This document shows positions 26,929 through 36,159 of a stretch of DNA of 64,000 nucleotides, one piece after another; position 1 is the first letter of the stretch; every line of letters starts with the position of its first letter. The notes below the pieces were generated by a model that saw nothing but the letters and a program-made list of their open reading frames with translations, ran no database searches and was not told the DNA's origin. Source of the DNA: Leadbetterella lacustris (GTDB lineage: Bacteria; Bacteroidota; Bacteroidia; Cytophagales; Spirosomataceae); NCBI GenBank assembly GCA_965234335.1, contig OZ248455.1:263250-327249 (forward strand), read 5' to 3'. Position numbers and translations under genes: made by a program.

Positions 26929-29037
26929 TCAATAGAAAAAGACTTCATCCACAAAAAACCAACCTTTATCTCCCTTGCCCGGATGCCAAGACGGCAGTTT
27001 TGAAATAGGCTGAACAATAATTTTTATCTGCTCAATGTTGGTTTTGTTTAGGGGAATATCTATTCCTTTTGTGCCATTTAAGGTCATTTTGGTCAGTTGA
27101 ATTACATTTACTTTTTTGAGGTGGGACATTGGCTTGCCCGCTTCTTTGATATAAATATCCACAAAAACTGGCGGCATAATATACTGACCGGTATTTTCGG
27201 CATAACTAATAGTTAAACCGTTTAAACTGCTCGGTTTTTCAAAGTCAAACAAAGCTTCCATTGGGTTTTCTCGAAAACCTAACCAGTTTTTGTCTTTAAA
27301 ATTAACAGCATCTCCTTGTTTTCTGTCTATCAGTGTCGTTTCACCATTCCCAGGATATTTTGGATTGGGTTTGGTAAGCAACTTCATGCTTTTAGCCAAA
27401 ATATTAGACTTAAAGAAATAAAAATCTTTGATGTCAGATGCCAGCCAACCATTTTTAGTGGCTATGGTTTTTACGGCTCCATAATTTTTGAGTGCAATGG
27501 GAGATTTATAGATAGGAGATTTTGTAGAATCGGGCATTGTACCGTCTAATGTATATCGAATATCAACATTTTGAAGCGTATGTTTCAATGTGATAGTTGA
27601 GTTTCCTTCCAAAATCTGATTTTCGTTTACCAGAATTGGAGGATTGAGTTTTAACGTCTCAGATTCGTCAGGAAGGTAACCTAGGTTAATACTTTTTTTC
27701 GATTTTTTGAGTTGCTCATATTGCTCTTTTGTGAATTTTGTTTCCCATAGAAACACTTCCTTCAATGAAGGCATATCCATGATTTTTTGCAAATCCTCAA
27801 AGTTTATTTTTGTATTTGCTACGGCCAGGATTTCAAGTTTTTTGCAATTTTTGAGTTTTTCTATACCTTTTCCCGTAATTTCGGTTTGGTTAAGGTTCAG
27901 ATATTCTAGGTTTTGGAATTTAGAAATTTCCCCAAAACTTTCGTCCTTCACAGGCATTTTTGATAAATTCAAACTTACGATTTGCTCCCCAATTTTCGAA
28001 AGTGAACTCAATGTTTTTGGGTCAAATTTTGAACTTACATAAAAATTGACTTTTACGGCTGGCGAACCGTTGGCAATGGGCTTTATGGTACAAAATGGCG
28101 TGCTGAGTTCTGTTAAAGTGCTTTCAGAGGCAGCCGAGAAAGTATAGTTTTTTACTGCTGTTTTTACTTCTGAAGTAGTATTTAAGCTGTAAAAAAAAGA
28201 ACTTGGTTTTAAATCACTAAGTTTTTGATCATATTTGGCACCTTCCTGTATCCATCTTTTTAGAATCAATAATTCTTGATTTGTCAGTTGGGGTTTTCCT
28301 TTTGGAGGCATGTGTTTTTTATCCTCCAAATCCAAGTAGGCTCTTTTCAAGATATGGCTATTCAAAGTATCATTTCCTACCCAAATTTGGCCATTTTTGC
28401 CACCTTTTTTGATTTTTTCGATGGTACTCATGTTCAGCTGACCTTTGGTTTTTTGGTCGTTGTGACAGCTTTTGCATTTTTGGTCGAGAATAGGATAAAC
28501 GAATTTATCAAAAGTTGTTTCAGGTGCTTTAAATTCTTTTTCGCCGAGTAAAAAATCCTCCCCGTGTGTAATATTGCCACCCAAATGCCCAACAACTCCT
28601 ACCGCTACTATTGTTAAAATAAGCGTAATATTTGTAGTTATTTTTGAAGTAAATATTTTATTTCGGAATTCATAAATTAGGTAAACTAGCAAACTCAAAC
28701 CAATGCCCGTATACTTGTGATTTTTAAGGGTTTCGGCATCATAACCATTTTCAAAAGATAAGATAATACCCGCAAACGCACTCAGAACACTGGTGAAGGC
28801 CAAAACAAGTAGGAGGGATTCTAATATAAAATCGAATGACCCCTGTTCAACTTTGGGTTTTATGCTATTGAATAAAAGCAAAGCCAAAGTAAGGCCAATA
28901 GGTAAGTGTAAAACCAATGGATGCACTCGGCCGAAGAAAGAAAACCAGCTCGGTATTTGAACCTGATTTTCGAAAACAGCCACAAAAAGTAATAGAACAT
29001 TTAGTCCAAGACAAGAATACGAAAGAATTTTTTTCAT
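26929..29037 (-). CDS. Membrane cytochrome with LRR and chitobiase-C-like domains
   Basis: A 702-residue multidomain protein. About five TM segments cover residues 4-152 (DUF2231-like). A PSCyt1-type haem motif, CKSCH, is at 188-192, with LKRWIQEGAKYD ending that domain. Leucine-rich repeats cover about 340-450 (LEYLNLNQTEITGKGIEKL). A chitobiase/hexosaminidase C-terminal-like segment is near 490-545 (IRYTLDGTMPDSTKSPIYK), and the last 150 residues look like a carbohydrate-binding beta-sandwich. It could anchor the system in the inner membrane while binding glycan outside. It lies 7 bp after the DUF1501 gene. Confidence 0.78.
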   Translation of the reverse strand: MKKILSYSCLGLNVLLLFVAVFENQVQIPSWFSFFGRVHPLVLHLPIGLTLALLLFNSIKPKVEQGSFDFILESLLLVLAFTSVLSAFAGIILSFENGYDAETLKNHKYTGIGLSLLVYLIYEFRNKIFTSKITTNITLILTIVAVGVVGHLGGNITHGEDFLLGEKEFKAPETTFDKFVYPILDQKCKSCHNDQKTKGQLNMSTIEKIKKGGKNGQIWVGNDTLNSHILKRAYLDLEDKKHMPPKGKPQLTNQELLILKRWIQEGAKYDQKLSDLKPSSFFYSLNTTSEVKTAVKNYTFSAASESTLTELSTPFCTIKPIANGSPAVKVNFYVSSKFDPKTLSSLSKIGEQIVSLNLSKMPVKDESFGEISKFQNLEYLNLNQTEITGKGIEKLKNCKKLEILAVANTKINFEDLQKIMDMPSLKEVFLWETKFTKEQYEQLKKSKKSINLGYLPDESETLKLNPPILVNENQILEGNSTITLKHTLQNVDIRYTLDGTMPDSTKSPIYKSPIALKNYGAVKTIATKNGWLASDIKDFYFFKSNILAKSMKLLTKPNPKYPGNGETTLIDRKQGDAVNFKDKNWLGFRENPMEALFDFEKPSSLNGLTISYAENTGQYIMPPVFVDIYIKEAGKPMSHLKKVNVIQLTKMTLNGTKGIDIPLNKTNIEQIKIIVQPISKLPSWHPGKGDKGWFFVDEVFFY

Positions 29038-29044
29038 AAATAGT

Positions 29045-30496
29045 TTAAGCCAACAGTCCGGGAATTACTTTTCCTGCAATATCGGTGAGCCTATATCTTC
29101 TACCCAGATGTTTGTAGTTGAGTTGCTCATGATTTAGACCCATGGTGTGCATCACCGTGGCGTGGAAATCATGAATATGCACTGGGTCTTTGATGATATT
29201 GTAGCCCAGTTCATCGGTTTCGCCATAAACAGTACCGCCTTTTATGCCGCCGCCTGCCATCCAAATGCTGTATGCTCTTGGGTGGTGGTCTCGGCCATAA
29301 TTGTCTACACCAAATTTACCTTGAGAGTAGTTGGTTCTGCCAAACTCCCCACCCCAAATCACCAAGGTTTCGTCCAATAAGCCTCTTTGTTTTAAGTCAG
29401 TTACGAGTGCTGCTGAGGCCCTGTCTACATCTTGAGCTTGTAAGGGCATTTCCCCTGTAAGGTTGCCGTGTTGATCCCAGCCTTGGTGATAAAGTTGTAC
29501 AAATCTTACTCCTGATTCTGACAGTTTTCTTGCTAGCAGGGCGTTCGCGGCGTATGTTCCAGGCACCAAACAGTCAGGGCCATACATTTTTATGATATGG
29601 TCAGGCTCTTTTGAGAGGTCAGTAAGCTCAGGAACAGCCGTTTGCATTCTGTAGGCCATTTCGTATTGCTTTATTTTGGCCTCAACTTCTGGGTCGCGAT
29701 TTTCTTCAAAACCCAAATGATTCAGTTCTGCAAGTTTATCCAGCATCCTTCTTCTAGAGGTTTTGTCGGTACCTTCGGGGTTGTTTAGGTATAAGATTGG
29801 ATCTTCTCCGCTCGAAAACACCACGCCTTGGTGGGTAGAGTCAAGAAAACCATTGGTCCAAAGTTTAGAATAAACACCTTGGCCGTTACCTCTCCCTCTG
29901 GACAGTAATACACAGAACGCAGGAAGGTTTTGGTTTTCACTTCCCAAGCCATAGCTGAGCCATGCCCCCATACTTGGCCTGTTTCCTACTTGAGCACCAG
30001 TTTGGAGAAAAGTTAAAGCAGGATCATGGTTGATGGCCTCCGTATTCATCGTCTTTACGATACAAATATCATCGGCTATTTTAGCTATATTCGGAAAAAG
30101 CTCAGATATCCAAGCTCCAGATTTGCCATGTTGGTTGAATTTGAAATAAGACCCCACCATCGGGAAATTGGTTTGACTGGCCGTCATACCTGTAAGTCTT
30201 TGTCCGTTTCTTATGGATGCGGGAAGGTCTTGACCTGCCAATTTATTGAGCATGGGTTTGTAGTCAAAGCTTTCCAATTGCGAAGGAGCACCATTTTGGA
30301 ATAGGTAAATTACTCTTTTGGCTTTTGGGGCAAAATGCGGCAATCCCAGAGGTAAGCCCGCTTCTGCCGCGTCTCCCTTAAACAAATTTGGCATTAGAAG
30401 TGAACCCAAACCAAGGCTTCCAAGCCCTACAGCGGCTTTTCCTAAAAAATGTCTTCTATTGACATTAAGTCTATTTTTTAAAAACTCATTCTCCAT
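29045..30496 (-). CDS. DUF1501 protein with Tat signal
   Basis: A 483-residue member of DUF1501, a sulfatase/alkaline-phosphatase-fold family typically paired with DUF1549/DUF1553 proteins in Planctomycetes. A twin-arginine signal is visible as NRRHFLGKAAVGLGSLGLG (Arg14, Arg15), so it is exported folded. Conserved family stretches include MNTEAINHDPALTFLQTG, YGLGSENQNLPAFCVLL, FVQLYHQGWDQHGNL and WGGEFGRTNYSQG, with metal-ligand-like Asp/His. The enzymatic activity is not established. It sits 3 bp after the DUF1549/1553 gene. Confidence 0.9.
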   Translation of the reverse strand: MENEFLKNRLNVNRRHFLGKAAVGLGSLGLGSLLMPNLFKGDAAEAGLPLGLPHFAPKAKRVIYLFQNGAPSQLESFDYKPMLNKLAGQDLPASIRNGQRLTGMTASQTNFPMVGSYFKFNQHGKSGAWISELFPNIAKIADDICIVKTMNTEAINHDPALTFLQTGAQVGNRPSMGAWLSYGLGSENQNLPAFCVLLSRGRGNGQGVYSKLWTNGFLDSTHQGVVFSSGEDPILYLNNPEGTDKTSRRRMLDKLAELNHLGFEENRDPEVEAKIKQYEMAYRMQTAVPELTDLSKEPDHIIKMYGPDCLVPGTYAANALLARKLSESGVRFVQLYHQGWDQHGNLTGEMPLQAQDVDRASAALVTDLKQRGLLDETLVIWGGEFGRTNYSQGKFGVDNYGRDHHPRAYSIWMAGGGIKGGTVYGETDELGYNIIKDPVHIHDFHATVMHTMGLNHEQLNYKHLGRRYRLTDIAGKVIPGLLA

Positions 30497-30499
30497 TTT

Positions 30500-32827
30500 C
30501 TATATTCTGATAAGGGTTTCTTCCATATTAAACATCATCTGAAAAGTCTGTAAAAGTGCTGCCAACGAAACTGGGTCTTTAACAGTTTTGTGCTCGTATT
30601 CTCCAATTTTTTGGAGCGATTTTATTTTCTGAGGCTGTTTCTTGAAAAACACTTTTTCTTCTTCATAATAATTTTTCAAAATCTCCAACTCTTTTTTGGA
30701 AGGCATCCGGCATACAATCTTTCTGAATCCATTTTTTATGGCCTCGTCTATGCTGATATTTCTAGACAATTGTTCTTGTGCCATTACTCTGGAGCTTTCG
30801 AGTACATGCGGGTCGTTGAGCATGGCCAAGGCCTGTAAAGGCGTGTTTGTTCTTGTGCGTTGCACCTCGCATTGGTCGCGGTTGCTGGCATCAAAAATCA
30901 ACATAGCAGGAGGTGGTACGGTACGCTTAATGAAAACATACATACCTCTGCGGTACAAATCTTTGCCATGGTCCTGTACATAAGTAGCCAAACTGCCCCT
31001 GCCTGAGGTTGCAACTTCCCACAAGCCCTTAGGCTGATAGGGTTTTATACTTGGGCCACCCACTTCGTTATTCAGTAAGCCGGATGTTGCCAATACATGG
31101 TCTCTGACATTCTCAGCCGGAATCCGCATGCGAGTACTTCTTGCCAAATATTTGTTTTCTGGGTCAATTTTTTTATGCTCGTCTTTCACTGTTGACGATT
31201 GCATATAGGTGGCAGAGGTAACTATTTGTTTGACCAAGCGTTTTATATTCCAACCATTTTGTTTGAAATCATTGGAGAGCCAATCGAGAAGTTCAGGATG
31301 TGTAGGAAGTTCACCTTGCATGCCAAAATCGCCCGTAGTTTTTACTATTCCTCTACCAAAAAACTGTTCCCAGATACGGTTGACATAAACGCGGGAAGTC
31401 AAAGGGTTTTTATCATCGAAGAGCCATTTCGTTAATCCGTAGCGATTTTTTTCATAGCCCTTGAAATTCAAAATGGCTTTGGGAGTTGTAAAATCCACTA
31501 ATTTTCCATGAGCATCATAACTTCCTCTTTCCAGAATATAAGTTGGACGCAAAACAGAAGAATCTTTCATGACCATTACCTCTAGTTTGGCCGAATCTTT
31601 TTTATTTATGAAGTTAAAAATATTTTTTACATCCTCATCTTTGATTCTCATGTTCGGAGGGTCTGCAAAAGAGGCGTCAATGGTGCCAAAAAGTCCTTTT
31701 TCGGGCACTTGATTGAAAAAAGCGAATGTTCCGTAGTACTCTTCGTGACTGATGGGGTCATATTTGTGCGTATGGCATTTGGCACATTCTAATGTGAGAG
31801 CCAATACCGATTTGCCGAAAGTATTTGTTCGGTCAGTTACATACTCTACGCGGTATTCTTCGTCTATCACACCACCTTCTTGGGTTATTTTGTGGTTTCG
31901 GTTAAAGCCCGTAGCCAAAAGCATCTCTTTAGCCTTTGGGTGCCATTTCATTTTATCAGCCAAAATATCTCCGGCCAATTGCCAGGTCATAAATTTTTTG
32001 TAGGAATAATTGGAATTAAAAGCATGTATTACCCAATCTCTCCAAGGCCACATGGTACGGAGTCCGTCGTCTTGATAACCGTGCGAATCGGCATATCTTG
32101 CCACATCCAACCAGTTTAGTGCCATTTTTTCTCCAAAATGTTTGCTTTTAAGGAGCTGATTGACCACTTTTTCATAAGCATTTGAGCTTTGGTCTTTGAG
32201 GAATGCCTCCTGCATTTCTACGGTTGGAGGTAAACCCGTCAAGTCAAAACTAACCCTTTTAAGTAAAGTTTCTTTTGAGGCCTGTTCTGAAGGGCTTAGT
32301 CCTACAGATTTCATTTTGTCGTAGGTAAAATAATCAATCTCGTTCTTAACCCAAACCTCATCGGCTTTCGGTAGGGGAGATTTTAAAGGAGGAAGAAAAG
32401 CCCAGTGCTTTTTTATTTTTGCTCCTTGCGATATCCACTTTTTAATAATTTTTATTTCATCTTCTGTGATAGTCAAGTTGGAGCTCGGTGGCGGCATCTT
32501 CAAAGAGGTGTCTGTACTTATAATTCTTTTGTACACTTCAGAAGCTTCAGGATTGCCCTTTACGATTGCATGAGCTTTGGGATTGTCTTCAAGAGCTGCG
32601 TATGCACCTTCTTCGGTATCGAGTCTGAGATTGGCCTCTCGCTTTTTTTCGTCAGGGCCATGACACGCAAAACAACGGTCAGACAAAATCGGCCTAACAT
32701 GAAAGTTATAATCTACCACGTTGGGAATTTCCTGACCTACTGATGGTGTGCATTTTATATTAAGAATAGCCAAAGCTGCAACTGCGGCAAAGGCAAATAA
32801 ACTAATTTTTATAACCTTCGAATTCAT
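30500..32827 (-). CDS. PSCyt1-DUF1549-DUF1553 protein (planctomycete-type)
   Basis: The 775-residue first gene of the operon. A signal peptide or anchor covers residues 1-26. The PSCyt1 haem motif CFACH (52-56) follows in RPILSDRCFACHGPDEKKR. DUF1549 begins near 155 (YFTYDKMKSVGLSPSEQA, RVSFDLTGLPPT, WLDVARYADSHGYQDD) and contains a second motif, CAKCH, in LECAKCHTHKYDPIS. DUF1553 follows (LTSRVYVNRIWEQFFGRGIV, FDASNRDQCEVQRTRTNTPLQAL). The family is known mainly from Planctomycetes and Verrucomicrobia, with no proven reaction. It lacks the LamG insert seen in some members. Confidence 0.9.
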   Translation of the reverse strand: MNSKVIKISLFAFAAVAALAILNIKCTPSVGQEIPNVVDYNFHVRPILSDRCFACHGPDEKKREANLRLDTEEGAYAALEDNPKAHAIVKGNPEASEVYKRIISTDTSLKMPPPSSNLTITEDEIKIIKKWISQGAKIKKHWAFLPPLKSPLPKADEVWVKNEIDYFTYDKMKSVGLSPSEQASKETLLKRVSFDLTGLPPTVEMQEAFLKDQSSNAYEKVVNQLLKSKHFGEKMALNWLDVARYADSHGYQDDGLRTMWPWRDWVIHAFNSNYSYKKFMTWQLAGDILADKMKWHPKAKEMLLATGFNRNHKITQEGGVIDEEYRVEYVTDRTNTFGKSVLALTLECAKCHTHKYDPISHEEYYGTFAFFNQVPEKGLFGTIDASFADPPNMRIKDEDVKNIFNFINKKDSAKLEVMVMKDSSVLRPTYILERGSYDAHGKLVDFTTPKAILNFKGYEKNRYGLTKWLFDDKNPLTSRVYVNRIWEQFFGRGIVKTTGDFGMQGELPTHPELLDWLSNDFKQNGWNIKRLVKQIVTSATYMQSSTVKDEHKKIDPENKYLARSTRMRIPAENVRDHVLATSGLLNNEVGGPSIKPYQPKGLWEVATSGRGSLATYVQDHGKDLYRRGMYVFIKRTVPPPAMLIFDASNRDQCEVQRTRTNTPLQALAMLNDPHVLESSRVMAQEQLSRNISIDEAIKNGFRKIVCRMPSKKELEILKNYYEEEKVFFKKQPQKIKSLQKIGEYEHKTVKDPVSLAALLQTFQMMFNMEETLIRI

Positions 32828-33210
32828 ATAGTTGATATAATAATTACAATATTAATAATTTTTTTTAGCAATTAGACTTTCGTTAATTTTTATATTTAGT
32901 AATGAAATTGTGCAATCTGTTTTAAAGTAAGTTCTTTTTTTGTATTATTCTAATATTTGAATAGTTTGCTTTAAAGTCGTCAATTTATTTCTGAAACTAC
33001 TCGAATGGCTTATAATTTCAAATAATTGCTTGTTTTTTAGAGAGATTAAATCGTAATGTAATCTTATTTTATGTATAATTGCTTTGTATTATTTTGATGC
33101 CTTAAAAATATTAATTGTATTTTTCTAATTATTTTCAAGGAGATTAAAAGAATATTAATTGGCCTTGATTATATTGCATTTCAAAGTTTTTTTATGTAGA
33201 ATTTTATATT
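32828..33210. other. Divergent intergenic region without genes
   Basis: This very A+T-rich 383-bp gap separates the planctomycete-type operon (minus) from the propionate operon (plus), so it should hold both promoters. I could not single out a convincing Bacteroidota -7/-33 pair, a strong palindrome or a small ORF. Confidence 0.5.
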
Positions 33211-33690
33211 ATGACGAATAAAAATATCATTGTAAATGCTGGGGGTTTTGAGTTTAGTTTTACCGAAAACGAAATAGCGACTATAGATGTACTTAGCAAT
33301 AAACCTGATGATTTTTGCCTATTACATAATCAGAAAACTATTTCTGGTGAGATAATTTCTTCGAAAGACAAAGCCTTTAAAGTAGAAATTGATGGCGAGC
33401 TGTATCAGGTACAGATTAAAAGTCATTTAGATCAGATCTTGGACAATATGGGTTTAAACAAACCAAAAGTTTCTAAAATCAAATCTTTAAAAGCACCTAT
33501 GCCGGGTTTGGTTATAGAGATTAATGTAGAAGAAGGCCAAACAGTGTCCGAAAATGACAAAATTCTGATTTTGGAAGCCATGAAAATGGAGAATGTTATA
33601 AAAATACCCCACGAGGCAGTGGTGAAAAAGATCAATATTGTGAAAGGACAAGCAGTAGATAAGGGTCAGGTTTTAATAGAGTTAGAATAA
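33211..33690 (+). CDS. Biotin carboxyl carrier protein of acyl-CoA carboxylase
   Basis: A 159-residue carrier whose C-terminal biotinyl domain (about residues 88-159) has the biotin-accepting Lys in LEAMKMENVI, preceded by the APMPGLV strand. The N-terminal 80 residues form the extra beta domain seen in Bacteroidota propionyl-CoA carboxylase carriers. It should shuttle carboxybiotin between the biotin carboxylase (34693) and the carboxyltransferase (38378). It opens a five-gene propionate operon and is followed 1 bp later by the small mutase gene. Confidence 0.92.
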   Translation: MTNKNIIVNAGGFEFSFTENEIATIDVLSNKPDDFCLLHNQKTISGEIISSKDKAFKVEIDGELYQVQIKSHLDQILDNMGLNKPKVSKIKSLKAPMPGLVIEINVEEGQTVSENDKILILEAMKMENVIKIPHEAVVKKINIVKGQAVDKGQVLIELE

Positions 33691-33691
33691 A

Positions 33692-34696
33692 ATGAGCAAT
33701 CTTTTTTCGGAATTTGAAGCAGCCGACCATTCAGAATGGTTGAAATTGGTGGAGAAAGAATTAAAGACTCCCTTGGTTTCCTATGAGATTATAGAAGGAG
33801 TTTTTGCAAATCCTTTTGTTAGCAATTTGGCATCGAGTTTAGGTTCTTCTATTTCAAAATCAAAAGTTGGTTGGGCCATTTATCAGCATGTAGAAGGTAA
33901 TTCTAGTCTTGAAATCAATAGGAATATATTGGAAGCCCTTGAAGGTGGAGCTTCTGGTATCAGTCTTTTTATCAAAGACGAAGAATTTGATTTTGAGGTG
34001 GTTTTCAAGGATGTCATTCTTTCTTTTATAGAAGTAAGATTCTATTTTTCTGATGAGTTTTTTAGTTCTACATTATTTTTTCAAAACTTAGAAGGCTTTG
34101 TTGAAGGTAAAGATGCCCATTTTGTTTTTGGGGGATTAACGAAGGCGGAACTGCAAATGGCAAAGAATCGGGGGAAAATTGATGTGAGTTGTAAATCAGA
34201 GGGAACACTTGCCATCAATTTATCGGAGGCTTTACGAGAAGCGGAGGCACTTGCTTTTTCCGAAGGATTTGAGGTTGTAATTTCTTTGCCCAGCCAAGAA
34301 AATTTTTATCTGAATATTGCACAACACAAAGCATTGAAAATAATTTGGTCCAAAATAGCTGAGGCCTATAATTCTCCACAAAAACAAATTTCTGTGATCT
34401 CAAAGGTGAATTTTAGTCATACAGAGCCAAATTCTCAAGTTATAGCCGCTACCCAGCAAACTGCTTCATCCGTTTTTGGTGGTTCAGATGCTATTTTGAT
34501 GCAAAACATCCCATTCGATGTAGAAAAATATCCTGAAAATTTTTCTACCAGAATCACCCGAAATATTCAAAATATACTTTGGAACGAAAGTTTTCTCTAC
34601 CGAGTAAATGACCCTGTGAAGGGGAGTTATTTTATAGATGACCTTTGCCAGAAAATGATAAATGAAGTTTGGACCTTATTCATAAAAGATAAATGA
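33692..34696 (+). CDS. mutA: Short methylmalonyl-CoA mutase small subunit
   Basis: The 334-residue product matches the N-terminal barrel region of methylmalonyl-CoA mutase small subunits: FSEFEAADHSEWLKLVEKEL, then NILEALEGGASGISLFI, VNFSHTEPNSQVIAATQQTAS and the end motif RVNDPVKGSYFIDDL. Typical small subunits are around 450-620 residues; this one is far shorter, with no cobalamin domain and loose conservation. In known mutases this chain is non-catalytic and structural. It overlaps accC by 4 bp. Confidence 0.82.
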   Translation: MSNLFSEFEAADHSEWLKLVEKELKTPLVSYEIIEGVFANPFVSNLASSLGSSISKSKVGWAIYQHVEGNSSLEINRNILEALEGGASGISLFIKDEEFDFEVVFKDVILSFIEVRFYFSDEFFSSTLFFQNLEGFVEGKDAHFVFGGLTKAELQMAKNRGKIDVSCKSEGTLAINLSEALREAEALAFSEGFEVVISLPSQENFYLNIAQHKALKIIWSKIAEAYNSPQKQISVISKVNFSHTEPNSQVIAATQQTASSVFGGSDAILMQNIPFDVEKYPENFSTRITRNIQNILWNESFLYRVNDPVKGSYFIDDLCQKMINEVWTLFIKDK

Positions 34697-36159
34697 AGAA
34701 AATATTAGTGGCCAACAGAGGCGAAATAGCCTTGAGAATTATGCGAACCATCAAAAAGATGGGCATAAAAACAGTGGCAGTGTATTCGGAGCCTGATGTG
34801 CAAGCATTACACGTGAGATTTGCCGATGAGGCGGTTTGTTTGGGCGAAGCTGCATCGAGCAAGTCGTATCTGGATATGGACAAAATCATTAAGTTTGCCC
34901 TTGAACTCGGTGTGGATGGAATTCACCCAGGTTATGGTTTTTTGAGCGAAAATGCGATTTTTGCGGAGAAAGTTACCAAGGCAGGAATTACTTTCATAGG
35001 TCCAGAGCCTGACTCAATCACTCTGATGGGCTCTAAGTTGGCAGCCAAGGATTGTGTAAAAAAATATGACATTCCGATGGTGCCTGGAACCGACACAGCC
35101 ATTACCGACATACCAGAAGCACAAAGAATTGCGGCCGAAATAGGATTTCCTATACTCATAAAAGCCTCTGCTGGCGGAGGTGGAAAAGGCATGAGAGTAG
35201 TAGAAAAAGCCGAAGATTTTGTAGAACAAATGGATAGAGCAATTTCAGAGGCCAAGTCTGCTTTTGGAGATGGCTCGGTGTTTATTGAAAAATATGTAGG
35301 TTCGCCTAGGCACATTGAAGTACAGGTTTTGGGTGATAAACACGGGAATATTGTGCATCTTTTTGAGCGTGAATGTAGCATTCAGCGTCGCCATCAGAAA
35401 GTGGTTGAAGAGGCTCCTTCTGGAGTTTTGACCCCAGAAATCAGGCAAAAAATGGGTGATGCAGCTGTGAAAGTGGCCAAATCTTGTAATTATGTGGGAG
35501 CAGGCACCGTAGAATTTCTTTTAGACGAAAATCTGAATTTCTATTTCTTAGAAATGAATACGCGACTTCAAGTGGAACATCCTGTAACAGAATATATTAC
35601 AGGTGTGGATTTGGTTGAAGAACAGATAAAAATAGCTCGTGGCGAAAAACTTTCATTTAGGCAGGAAGACTTAAAAATTAAGGGGCATTCGGTGGAATTG
35701 CGTGTATATGCCGAAGATCCTTTAAATGATTTTCTTCCTTCAATCGGTCAAATTACAAAATATGAAAGACCCGAAGGGGAGCGTATTAGGCTAGATGATG
35801 CTTATGAGGAAGGTATGGAAATTCCTATTTTTTATGATCCCATGATTGCGAAATTGGTTACCTATGGAAAAGACCGCACGGAGGCCATTCAGAAAATGAA
35901 AGAAGCAATAAGAGCCTATAAAATTGAAGGTTTTGCCACCACTCTGCCTTTTGGCTTGTTTGTGATGGATCATGAGGCATTTCGTTTGGCACAGTTTGAT
36001 ACGCATTTTGTGAAGAATTATTTCTCGAAAGAACAGGCACAAGATTGGCAAAAAGCCAAGGCTAAAAATGCCGCATTGTTGGCTTTGGCACATTGGAAGG
36101 CCAATCAAACCAATTTGAAAGTTGCAGAAGTAGAAAACACCAACTGGAAAAAGAGATGA
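34693..36159 (+). CDS. accC: Biotin carboxylase subunit of acyl-CoA carboxylase
   Basis: This ATP-grasp enzyme carboxylates the biotin of the carrier protein. The 488-residue chain has the start KILVANRGEIALRIMRT, the Gly-rich ATP loop KASAGGGGKGMRVV (about residues 157-170), the ECSIQRRHQKVVEEAPS segment and the catalytic EMNTRLQVEHPVTE. Within an operon with mutase and carboxyltransferase genes it is more likely the alpha chain of propionyl-CoA carboxylase than of acetyl-CoA carboxylase. Its TGA overlaps the mutase ATG. Confidence 0.93.
   Translation: MKKILVANRGEIALRIMRTIKKMGIKTVAVYSEPDVQALHVRFADEAVCLGEAASSKSYLDMDKIIKFALELGVDGIHPGYGFLSENAIFAEKVTKAGITFIGPEPDSITLMGSKLAAKDCVKKYDIPMVPGTDTAITDIPEAQRIAAEIGFPILIKASAGGGGKGMRVVEKAEDFVEQMDRAISEAKSAFGDGSVFIEKYVGSPRHIEVQVLGDKHGNIVHLFERECSIQRRHQKVVEEAPSGVLTPEIRQKMGDAAVKVAKSCNYVGAGTVEFLLDENLNFYFLEMNTRLQVEHPVTEYITGVDLVEEQIKIARGEKLSFRQEDLKIKGHSVELRVYAEDPLNDFLPSIGQITKYERPEGERIRLDDAYEEGMEIPIFYDPMIAKLVTYGKDRTEAIQKMKEAIRAYKIEGFATTLPFGLFVMDHEAFRLAQFDTHFVKNYFSKEQAQDWQKAKAKNAALLALAHWKANQTNLKVAEVENTNWKKR

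Noticed and set aside
36093..36155. Upstream ATG for the methylmalonyl-CoA mutase gene
   Set aside because: The extra 21 residues are the accC 3' end read in another frame; the ATGA overlap at 36156 gives the usual operon coupling and family N-terminus.
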